From JBGTKH01 sp041744735 (GTDB lineage: Bacteria > Planctomycetota > Planctomycetia > Pirellulales > Pirellulaceae), in the NCBI GenBank assembly GCA_041744735.1, contig JBGTKH010000289.1, forward strand, positions 1-11,406: a stretch of DNA of 11,406 nucleotides. Reading direction: 5' to 3'. Numbering within the stretch: the first letter of the stretch is position 1; the number at the start of each line of letters is the position of its first letter. The position numbers and the translations under genes were made by a program. The notes under the pieces were generated by a model, which saw only the letters and a list, made by a program, of their open reading frames with translations, made no database searches and had not been told where the DNA came from. Shown piece after piece: positions 1 to 6,020 of the stretch.

Positions 1-75
1 CCCGGTCCTGCGGCGCCTGCTCCAGCCGTGCCCGGTCCTGCTGTGCCCGGTCCTGCTGTGCCGGCTCCAGCGGTA
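1..75 (+). repeat. 15-bp tandem repeat encoding PGPAV-like pentapeptides
   Basis: Five consecutive 15-base units can be laid out at 1-15, 16-30, 31-45, 46-60 and 61-75. Units 3 and 4 are identical (cccggtcctgctgtg); the others are diverged copies that keep the Pro and Ala codons. The period is a multiple of three, so copy-number change would keep the reading frame. The array may extend further left, outside the window. Confidence 0.7.
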
Positions 76-84
76 CCAAATTAG
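1..84 (+). CDS. C-terminal end of an upstream gene (Pro/Ala-rich tail), partial
   Basis: The first 28 codons of the window are open in frame 1 and end at TAG 82-84. They encode an almost pure Pro/Ala/Val/Gly tail with pentapeptide periodicity (PGPAV, PGPAV, PAPAV, then PN and stop), built on a 15-base DNA period. Such tails are common at the ends of secreted or membrane-attached planctomycete proteins, but the body of the protein lies outside the window, so no function can be given. The frame is judged coding because of its clean stop, the absence of other stops and the codon-phased repeat. It could also be a non-coding repeat that happens to be open. Confidence 0.55.
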   Translation, partial: PGPAAPAPAVPGPAVPGPAVPAPAVPN

Positions 85-132
85 ACGTGATGCCCGCATC
101 GGTACGACCCTAGTACGCTTTCAGGGCTTAGT

Positions 133-197
133 CTTGGGTAGCCGAACTCGTGAGAGTTTGGGAACTCCAGAAGTGTCACGAGTATCTGCTACCCAAG
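133..197. repeat. Long imperfect hairpin, member of the GTAGCCGAA repeat family
   Basis: The left arm (133-153, beginning cttgggtagccgaactcgtg) pairs with the right arm (176-197, ending in gctacccaag). The outermost ten bases, CTTGGGTAGC and GCTACCCAAG, pair perfectly. A small inner hairpin, GAGTT (154-158) with AACTC (163-167), sits in the loop. The stretch ggtagccgaactcg..agagtttg matches, with two differences, the reverse complement of the right arm at 5652-5675, so this is a repeat with at least two copies here. It lies between the stop at 84 and the hydratase/dehydrogenase start and may act as a transcript-end structure, although no T-run follows. The rest of the 85-358 gap shows nothing else I can support. 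Confidence 0.7.
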
Positions 198-358
198 AAT
201 TGTTCGATCATGCCACACGCCGGAGTCTCTTGCCAGCGCGCGTACCGGCACGTGATGCGGGCGCTGGTCTTTCGCCCAGGTGTGCCGCAAGTTAGCATGC
301 CAGTGGCGAGCACGTCGTATATCGCTTCGATTCACCGCCACGCAAGGACACGCACGCT

Positions 359-2500
359 ATGCCTACGGCGCAGACGATTACGCTTTCGATGCCCGAACCG
401 GACATCGCCCTGCTGACGCTCGACATGCCGGACAAGGGAGCGAACATACTGTCCAGTTCGGTGCTGGACGAATTGGCCGGTCATTTAGATCAGTTGCAGA
501 GCCGCCGTGATCTGGCCGGATTGATCATTGGCTCAGGCAAGCCCGGCATGTTCATCGCGGGTGCGGACTTGCGCGAGTTCGCAGCGTCGCTGGACATCCC
601 CAAGGCGAAAATCGTCGAGATGTGCCGGCGCGGGCAGACGTTGTTCGGGCGGCTGTCGAAGTGCCCGTTCGTGACCGTCGCAGCCATCGACGGCATCTGC
701 GTCGGCGGCGGCGCCGAGTTGGCGATTTGGTGCGACCGCCGCGTTTTGTCGGACAATCCAAAGACCGAATTCGGTTTTCCGGAAGTCAAGCTGGGGCTGT
801 TTCCCGGCTGGGGCGGCACGGCCCGCGCGCCGCGCATTGTCGGGTTGGGCAATGCGGTCGAGATGATCACGGGCGGCGAGTCGGTCGACCCCGCCGCGGC
901 CGCGGCCATGAATCTGGCGAGCGATGTCGTGCCCGCGGCGAAACTACTGGACGCAGCCATCGGTTTGGTGCGGGCCGAGCAAGCCTCGAAACAATATCTG
1001 GCCGACCGCGAGCGCTGGAGCCGGCCGATCGATATCAGCGAAACGGAACTCGGATTTCTCGGTGCGACCGCATCCGCCCTGATTCGCCAGCAGACGAAAG
1101 GGCAATACCCGGCGCCCGAAGCCGCGCTGGAAACAATGCTTGAAGCCGCGCTGCTCGACGTCGATGCGGCTTGTCAGATGGAAGCCGAAGGCATGTCGAA
1201 GCTGTTCGGTTCACCGGTCAACGCGGCACTGCTGAACGTTTTCTTCCTGAACGATCGCGTCAAGAAGGATACGGGCGTCGATCGCAAAGACATCCAGCCG
1301 CAGCCGATCAGCTCGGTGGCCGTGATCGGCGCGGGCATCATGGGCGCGGGCATCGCGGCCGCGAACGTCAAACGCAAATTGCCCGTCGCGCTCACGGATG
1401 CAAACGCCGGTGCGTTGGCCAAGGGCGCACAGAACGTTTTGGAAGAAGTCTCTTACAGCAAAAAGTTAAACGGCCCCGAGGTGCAACGAGCCGTCGAATT
1501 CGCACCGCTGTTACGCACGAGCAGTTCCGACGCAGAACTTGCCAAGTGTGATCTGGTGATCGAGGCGATCGTCGAAAACGCTGACGTGAAACGCAAGATC
1601 TTTGCGCGGCTGGAGCCGCAACTCAAGCCCGACGCAATCCTGGCCTCGAACACCTCGACGATTCCAATCACCAAACTAGCCGAGAAACTCGATCGGCCGG
1701 AGCGTTTTTGCGGGATTCACTTTTTCAATCCTGTGCGGCGCATGAAGCTGGTCGAGGTGATTCGCGGCGCGAAGACCAGCGACGAGACCGTCGCCACTGC
1801 CGTGGCTTACGCCAAGCACATTGGCAAGATGCCTATCGTCGTCAACGACGGGCCGGGCTTTCTGGTCAATCGGCTGCTGTTTCCGTACATGAACGAGGCG
1901 CTAGAATTACTCTGCGACGGGGCCGAAATCAAGGACATCGAACGAGCGGCCAAGTCGTTCGGCATGCCGCTGGGGCCGATCGCGCTGTACGACATGGTGG
2001 GATTGGACACCGCGCTCTACGCCGGGCGCACGATGTGGGAGGCGTTCCCGGATCGGATCGTGGCTTCGCCCGTGCTGCCGGCGCTGGTCAAGGCCGGGCG
2101 GCTGGGACAAAAGACGGGCGCTGGTTTCTTCTCCTACCAAAATAAGAAGAAGCGGGCCGAGCCGGACCCGAGTCTGGAACCGATCCTCGCGCCGTATCTT
2201 CGCCAGCGCGTACAATTCTCACAGGAACAGTTGACCGCGCGGTTGTTCCTGCCGATGTTGTTGGAAGCAACGCGGGCACTGTCCGACAACATCGTGCGCG
2301 ACGCACGTGACATTGATTTCGGATTAATTTTCGGGCTCGGCTTCCCCCCGTTCAAAGGCGGCCTGTTGTATTGGGCCGACACGATGGGCGCGGCCAAGAT
2401 TATCGAAATGCTCAAACGCCTGGAACACCTAGGCGAACGAGCAAAACCGACCCCGCTGCTGATCGAAATGGCCAAGGAAGGACGAAAGTTTTACGAGTGA
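359..2500 (+). CDS. fadJ: Fatty-acid oxidation multifunctional protein: enoyl-CoA hydratase + 3-hydroxyacyl-CoA dehydrogenase
   Basis: This cytoplasmic beta-oxidation enzyme hydrates trans-2-enoyl-CoA to L-3-hydroxyacyl-CoA, then oxidises it with NAD+ to 3-ketoacyl-CoA. At 713 residues it has the usual FadJ/FadB length. The N-terminal crotonase domain (about 1-200) shows the oxyanion-hole motif FIAGADLREF (65-74) and both catalytic glutamates, E120 in GGGAEL and E142 in FPEVKLG. The Rossmann NAD site is VAVIGAGIMGAGIA (320-333). The dehydrogenase dyad is H454 (GIHFFNP) and E466, with conserved N504 in PGFLVNR. The C-terminal HAD domain (about 500-713) includes GLGFPPFKGG. The start has AAGGA at 344-348, ten bases upstream. 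The partner thiolase follows 112 bases later, as in fadBA/fadJI pairs. FadJ versus FadB cannot be settled by eye; the domains and active sites are certain. Confidence 0.95.
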   Translation: MPTAQTITLSMPEPDIALLTLDMPDKGANILSSSVLDELAGHLDQLQSRRDLAGLIIGSGKPGMFIAGADLREFAASLDIPKAKIVEMCRRGQTLFGRLSKCPFVTVAAIDGICVGGGAELAIWCDRRVLSDNPKTEFGFPEVKLGLFPGWGGTARAPRIVGLGNAVEMITGGESVDPAAAAAMNLASDVVPAAKLLDAAIGLVRAEQASKQYLADRERWSRPIDISETELGFLGATASALIRQQTKGQYPAPEAALETMLEAALLDVDAACQMEAEGMSKLFGSPVNAALLNVFFLNDRVKKDTGVDRKDIQPQPISSVAVIGAGIMGAGIAAANVKRKLPVALTDANAGALAKGAQNVLEEVSYSKKLNGPEVQRAVEFAPLLRTSSSDAELAKCDLVIEAIVENADVKRKIFARLEPQLKPDAILASNTSTIPITKLAEKLDRPERFCGIHFFNPVRRMKLVEVIRGAKTSDETVATAVAYAKHIGKMPIVVNDGPGFLVNRLLFPYMNEALELLCDGAEIKDIERAAKSFGMPLGPIALYDMVGLDTALYAGRTMWEAFPDRIVASPVLPALVKAGRLGQKTGAGFFSYQNKKKRAEPDPSLEPILAPYLRQRVQFSQEQLTARLFLPMLLEATRALSDNIVRDARDIDFGLIFGLGFPPFKGGLLYWADTMGAAKIIEMLKRLEHLGERAKPTPLLIEMAKEGRKFYE

Positions 2501-2551
2501 CGAGTGATGAGAATAATGAGAATAATGAGAATAATGAGATTGATGAGATTG
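2494..2551. repeat. 9-bp tandem array (ATGAGAATA / ATGAGATTG) at the end of fadJ
   Basis: Three units of atgagaata (2507-2515, 2516-2524, 2525-2533) are followed by two of atgagattg (2534-2542, 2543-2551). A 7-base duplication, cgagtga cgagtga (2494-2500, 2501-2507), leads into the array and contains the fadJ stop codon itself. The array has a period that is a multiple of three and contains many TGA/TAA triplets. No coding role is suggested. Confidence 0.8.
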
Positions 2552-2566
2552 ATGAATGACACCTCT

Positions 2567-2594
2567 GACATCTGAACCCTGACCTCTGAACCCT
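2567..2594. repeat. Two 14-bp direct repeats before the thiolase start
   Basis: The unit gacatctgaaccct (2567-2580) is followed at once by gacctctgaaccct (2581-2594), with one difference. A partial copy, gacacctct, precedes it at 2559-2567. Together with the 9-bp array it fills nearly the whole gap between fadJ and the thiolase, ending just before the GGAG ribosome-binding site at 2601-2604. Confidence 0.65.
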
Positions 2595-2612
2595 CCCGCC
2601 GGAGCCTTTCCC

Positions 2613-3770
2613 ATGAACTACGCCGTCGTCGTCGATTGTGTCCGCACGCCGATTGGCCGGGCGCATCAGGAGAAAGGGTTTTTTCGTGACGTGCGCAGCG
2701 ACGATTTAGCTGTGGCGTGCCTTAAGGCGCTTGTTGAACGAACTGGGATCGATCCGTCCGAGATTGAAGACGTGGTGATGGGCAACACGCAGCAGACAGG
2801 GGAACAAGGTCTGAACGCCGCGCGTACCATCGCGCTGATGGCCGGCCTGCCGACGGCGACCGGCGGGGCCACAATCAACCGTTTGTGCGGCAGCAGCCTG
2901 CAGGCGCTGAACCAAGCGACGCATGCGATCATGGCCGGATTTGAGAATGTGCAGATCGTCGGCGGCTTGGAGCACATGCATCACTTGCCAATGGACCACG
3001 GCCTGGACCTGAACCCGAAGCTGTTCCAGCGAACGTCAAAGGGCGCGTTGCACATGGGAGTGACCGCCGAATTCCTGGCTCAAACGCAAGGCATCTCGCG
3101 CGAGGATCAGGATCGGTTCGCGCTGCGCAGCCATCAGCAAGCCGCGGCCGCTCACGCCAACGGCCAATTCAAACGCGAGATCGTTCCGGTCTACGGCCGC
3201 GACGAGCAAGGCAACCGGCTGCTGGTCGTAGTGGATCAATGCGTGCGGCCCGACACCAGCCTCGAAGCGCTGGCGGCACTGGAACCCGCGTTCATGCCCA
3301 AGATGGGAACGGTGACCGCTGGAAATAGCTCGCCGCTAAACGACGGCGCGGCTGGGATGTTGGTAATGTCGGAAGAGAAAGCACAGTCACTGGGACTCAA
3401 GCCGCTGGTGCGCGTGCGGGCGACGGCGGTTGCCGGAGTCGAACCGTCGGTGATGGGCACCGGTCCCGTGCCGGCCACGAAAAAAGCTTTGAAGCGTGCC
3501 GGGCTTCAATTGAGCGACATCGACCTGATCGAGCTGAACGAAGCCTTCGCCGCGCAGGCCATCGCCTGCATCCGCATGCTCTGTATGGACCCAGAAAAGG
3601 TAAACGTCCGCGGCGGCGCCATTGCCATCGGCCATCCGTTGGGCGCCAGCGGCGCGCGCATCGCCACAACGCTGATCCACACCATGATCGACCGCAACGC
3701 CACCATCGGCCTGGCCACCATGTGCATCGGCGTCGGACAAGGCATCGCGACGATTTTTGAACGAGTGTGA
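2613..3770 (+). CDS. fadA: 3-ketoacyl-CoA thiolase (acetyl-CoA C-acyltransferase)
   Basis: This enzyme performs thiolytic cleavage of 3-ketoacyl-CoA to acetyl-CoA and a shortened acyl-CoA, the last step of the beta-oxidation cycle. The 385 residues match the FadA length. All thiolase active-site elements are present: nucleophile C92 in NRLCGSS, the NEAF motif at 309-312, H341 in GHPLGASG, and C371 in the C-terminal CIGVGQG motif. The fatty-acid-oxidation form is suggested by the HMGVTAEFLA segment (147-156) and by the upstream fused hydratase/dehydrogenase, with which FadA-type thiolases normally form an alpha2beta2 complex. The start is supported by GGAG at 2601-2604, eight bases before ATG. 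The gene is probably cotranscribed with fadJ, with repeats filling the space between them. A degradative rather than biosynthetic role is inferred from context. Confidence 0.95.
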   Translation: MNYAVVVDCVRTPIGRAHQEKGFFRDVRSDDLAVACLKALVERTGIDPSEIEDVVMGNTQQTGEQGLNAARTIALMAGLPTATGGATINRLCGSSLQALNQATHAIMAGFENVQIVGGLEHMHHLPMDHGLDLNPKLFQRTSKGALHMGVTAEFLAQTQGISREDQDRFALRSHQQAAAAHANGQFKREIVPVYGRDEQGNRLLVVVDQCVRPDTSLEALAALEPAFMPKMGTVTAGNSSPLNDGAAGMLVMSEEKAQSLGLKPLVRVRATAVAGVEPSVMGTGPVPATKKALKRAGLQLSDIDLIELNEAFAAQAIACIRMLCMDPEKVNVRGGAIAIGHPLGASGARIATTLIHTMIDRNATIGLATMCIGVGQGIATIFERV

Positions 3771-3792
3771 CATCCGTTCCGCGTTTGGTCCT

Positions 3793-3866
3793 AATCCGTG
3801 GTTGCCCTGAATCCGTGGGGTAATTCGCATTTTTAATTCCCCACGGAATCAGGACGACCACGGATT
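3793..3866. repeat. Large inverted repeat (28-bp arms) between thiolase and acyl-CoA ligase
   Basis: The left arm (3793-3820) and right arm (3839-3866) are inverted copies with three mismatches in 28 bases. They start and end in aatccgtggt / accacggatt and close with GGGG/CCCC around an 18-base AT-rich loop (3821-3838) that itself holds taatt...aatt. Each arm contains an internal direct repeat of AATCCGTGG. There is no transposase or target-site duplication that I can see. It could be a palindromic dispersed element (REP- or MITE-like), and its RNA would fold into a strong hairpin after the thiolase stop. The right arm ends directly at the ribosome-binding site of the next gene (GGAGAGG, 3867-3873). 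Confidence 0.85.
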
Positions 3867-3873
3867 GGAGAGG
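3867..3873 (+). promoter_or_regulatory. Shine-Dalgarno site of the acyl-CoA ligase, abutting the inverted repeat
   Basis: GGAGAGG lies ten bases before ATG 3884 and fixes that start. It begins at the base right after the end of the 28-bp inverted-repeat arm, so folding of the repeat in mRNA would place a long stem directly next to the ribosome-binding site. Confidence 0.6.
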
Positions 3874-3883
3874 CAACTACTGA

Positions 3884-5557
3884 ATGACCAAAGATGATGC
3901 TTCCACGCTAATTCGTTTATTCGTCGGCCGTGTGGCAATTGATGGCGACAAACCGGCTCTGCACGTCAAGCGGGACCGTGTGTATCAGATGCTCACTTGG
4001 AACGAATTGGCCCGCGATGTTCGTCGCACGGCGGCGGCATTTGTCAGGCTGCGCGTGCAGCCGGTGGATCGAGTGATTCAAGTCTCGGAGAATCGCTACG
4101 AATGGATCGTTTGCGATTTGGCGATTCAGATGGCGCAGGCGGTGCACGTGCCGGTGCACGCGCCGCTGACCGGTGAGCAAATCGTCTATCAGATCAACAA
4201 CAGCGGCGCTCGAATCGTGTTGCTTTCCGGCCCGCAGCAGGCTGTAAAGCTTGTCGCATATGCCGAGAAGTTGATTGATGATGTGACTTACTTTTCCTTC
4301 GATCGTTGCCACGAGACGATCCGCACGCAGCCCATCCGATTGCTATCTGATGTGACCGGCGACATCAGCGACGCCGAGACGCACGCCGTCGAACAGCAAG
4401 CGATTTCCGGCATTACGGCCGACTCGCTGGCCACGATCTTGTACACGTCGGGCACTACCGGCGAGCCGAAAGGTGTGATGCTGACTCAGCGGAATTTGGT
4501 GTCCAATGCACAAGCTACGCTCGAAGCCTTCGGGCAGCAGACGGACGAACTGCGGCTGAATTTTCTCCCACTCAGTCACATCTTTGCTCGCACTTGCGAT
4601 CTGTACACGTGGATCGCCGGTGGCGGTCAGTTGGCGCTGGCTGAATCGCGCGAGACGGTGCTGGCCGATTGTGCGGCGGTTAAGCCGACGCGACTGAACG
4701 GTGTGCCCTACTTTTTTGACAAGGTGCGACGCACGCTAATCGAGCAAGGCCGAGCCGACCAGAACGGCAGCGTGTGCGAGTTGCTGGGCGGCAACATTCG
4801 CCATTGCTGTTCGGGCGGCGCGGCACTGCCCGACCATGTGTTTGACTTTTTCCAAAGCCAAGGCGTACCGGTTTTACAGGGTTACGGACTGACTGAGACG
4901 TCGCCGGTAATCACTGTTTCCACTGAGCACCGATATCGGCGCGGCAGCGTCGGCCCGCCGATTCCCGGCGTCGAAGTGCGTATTGCGGCCGATGGCGAAA
5001 TCCTGACTCGCGGGCCGCACGTGATGCTCGGCTATTGGAAAAACCCGCACGCCACGGCGGAAATCATTCGCGACGGCTGGCTGCACACCGGCGACATCGG
5101 TCAATTGGACGACGGCGGTTTCTTGCGAATTACCGGCCGCAAGAAGGAATTGATCGTTACGTCCGGCGGCAAGAATGTCGCGCCCGTGTATTTGGAATCA
5201 CTGCTGACGGAAGACCCGCTAATCCTGCAGGCACTGGTCGTGGGCGACGGGCGCAACTACCTGACCGCGCTGGTCGTGCCAAATCCCGATACGCTGCGCG
5301 ACGAGATCATCGCGCGCGGCATTGCGGTGGCCTCTCGGCAACAGGCGCTGACTCATCCGCAGGTCTTGGAACTTTACGAACAGCACATCGGCGAGCGATT
5401 GCGCGGCGTGTCGCCCTACGAACAAGTACGCAAGTTCACGCTGCTCGACCGCGGCTTTACGATCGAAAGCGGCGAGCTTACACCGAAACTGAGCCTGCGG
5501 CGCGAGATCATCGAAGCCAACTTTGCCGAGCGCATTCGGGCCATGTACGGCGCATGA
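3884..5557 (+). CDS. Long-chain acyl-CoA synthetase (AMP-forming, COG1022/FAA1-like)
   Basis: This ligase activates free fatty acids to acyl-CoA through an acyl-adenylate, feeding the beta-oxidation enzymes encoded just upstream. The 557 residues carry the ANL-superfamily core motifs in order: ATP loop YTSGTTGEPKG (187-197), FLPLSHIFAR (227-236), GYGLTETSP (333-341), HTGDIG (401-406), the hinge GRKKELIVTSGGKN (418-431), and the C-terminal adenylation lysine K535 in GELTPKLSLRR. The LSHIFART and NGVPYFFDKV segments resemble the FAA1/COG1022 branch ('AMP-dependent synthetase, long-chain') more than E. coli FadD. It has no signal peptide or obvious membrane span, so it is cytoplasmic or membrane-associated. 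Substrate chain length is inferred from family and neighbours, not seen. The start is supported by GGAGAGG ten bases upstream. The same-strand order and ~113-base gap fit an operon with the thiolase, unless the intervening hairpin ends transcription. Confidence 0.92.
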   Translation: MTKDDASTLIRLFVGRVAIDGDKPALHVKRDRVYQMLTWNELARDVRRTAAAFVRLRVQPVDRVIQVSENRYEWIVCDLAIQMAQAVHVPVHAPLTGEQIVYQINNSGARIVLLSGPQQAVKLVAYAEKLIDDVTYFSFDRCHETIRTQPIRLLSDVTGDISDAETHAVEQQAISGITADSLATILYTSGTTGEPKGVMLTQRNLVSNAQATLEAFGQQTDELRLNFLPLSHIFARTCDLYTWIAGGGQLALAESRETVLADCAAVKPTRLNGVPYFFDKVRRTLIEQGRADQNGSVCELLGGNIRHCCSGGAALPDHVFDFFQSQGVPVLQGYGLTETSPVITVSTEHRYRRGSVGPPIPGVEVRIAADGEILTRGPHVMLGYWKNPHATAEIIRDGWLHTGDIGQLDDGGFLRITGRKKELIVTSGGKNVAPVYLESLLTEDPLILQALVVGDGRNYLTALVVPNPDTLRDEIIARGIAVASRQQALTHPQVLELYEQHIGERLRGVSPYEQVRKFTLLDRGFTIESGELTPKLSLRREIIEANFAERIRAMYGA

Positions 5558-5580
5558 GGCCACCAGCGGGAAAGGAAACC

Positions 5581-5675
5581 GGTAGCCGAAGTCGCCAGAC
5601 GTAGCCGAAGTCGCCAGACTTTGGCGAGCCTTTGACCAGAATCTTAACATACAAACTCTGGCGAGTTCGGCTACC
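5581..5675. repeat. GTAGCCGAA repeat: two tandem copies plus one inverted copy
   Basis: Copy 1 (5582-5600) and copy 2 (5601-5619) are identical 19-mers beginning gtagccgaagtcgcc. An inverted copy at 5652-5675 ends in cggctacc and pairs with copy 2 through ~20 bases with few mismatches. Nested inside, TCGCCA (5611-5616) pairs with TGGCGA (5622-5627). The inverted copy read on the minus strand matches the hairpin at 133-160 closely. It follows the acyl-CoA ligase stop by about 25 bases, so it could serve as a 3' structure for that transcript. Confidence 0.8.
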
Positions 5676-5726
5676 AAGAAAAAGAGCGAGCCGCCGGTGG
5701 GGCAGGTACCGACGACTCGTCTTTGG

Positions 5727-5743
5727 TGTTGGCGATGCCAACA
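5727..5743. promoter_or_regulatory. Perfect palindrome TGTTGGC-GAT-GCCAACA (possible operator)
   Basis: A 7-bp perfect inverted repeat has a 3-base spacer. Its form suits a dimeric regulator site or a small hairpin. No T-run follows, so a terminator is unlikely. A 17-base palindrome of this quality may occur by chance, and its distance from the next gene (about 280-305 bases) is large for an operator. Confidence 0.3.
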
Positions 5744-5996
5744 TAATGTCACTCGGCAATTGTCGCGGTGGGACTTGAGCCCACTGGGTAATTTGTAATT
5801 TTGGCGGTGTGCGAAAGGGCGCGCCAGAAAAAACGGATCATCCGGCCGACTACCGAGGTGTCATCACCGGCCCGCGACGATAATATTCCTTAGAACGGTC
5901 GATAGAATTGATACACTCCGCACGCATTGACCGGCGTTTGGCCAGCGTCTGAAAGGAAACCATAACGGAACGTGATCGAAACTACATCTTCGCCAC

Positions 5997-6015
5997 GGCC
6001 GGGCACGTCCCGGTC
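5997..6015 (+). other. GC-rich hairpin just upstream of the VWA gene
   Basis: GGCCGGG (5997-6003) can pair with CCCGGTC (6009-6015), with one G-T pair, around loop CACGT. It ends five bases before ATG 6021 and would block a ribosome-binding site for that codon, which favours a start further in (6039 GTG or 6048 ATG). Confidence 0.45.
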
Positions 6016-6020
6016 GGGCG

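Larger units (their letters stand above)
5558..6020. other. 463-base intergenic region with repeats and palindromes
   Basis: No convincing gene is seen here. The region holds the GTAGCCGAA tandem/inverted repeat (5581-5675), a perfect 7-bp palindrome (5727-5743) and a GC hairpin (5997-6015). The remaining sequence (about 5745-5995) has AT-rich patches such as ataatattcc near 5880 but no -35/-10 pair I would stand behind. A promoter for the VWA gene most likely lies here because the gene families change across the gap. Confidence 0.6.

Noticed and set aside
292..323. Possible promoter TTAGCA ... TATATC upstream of fadJ
   Set aside because: The spacing between the two boxes is 20 bases, too long for a normal sigma-70 promoter, and single boxes of this quality occur by chance.
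150..416. Small plus-strand frame before fadJ
   Set aside because: It starts within the hairpin repeat, overlaps the fadJ start in another frame and its Arg/Cys-rich product resembles nothing known.
2371..2559. Small frame ending in ENN/EID tripeptide repeats
   Set aside because: The peptide repeat is simply the 9-bp DNA array read in another frame, and the rest is a shadow of fadJ.
3793..3866. Insertion sequence ends
   Set aside because: The inverted arms enclose only 18 bases, no transposase frame and no flanking target duplication are visible.
5581..5675. Possible CRISPR array or attachment site
   Set aside because: Only two tandem copies with no spacer between them plus one inverted copy; no cas gene or integrase is near.
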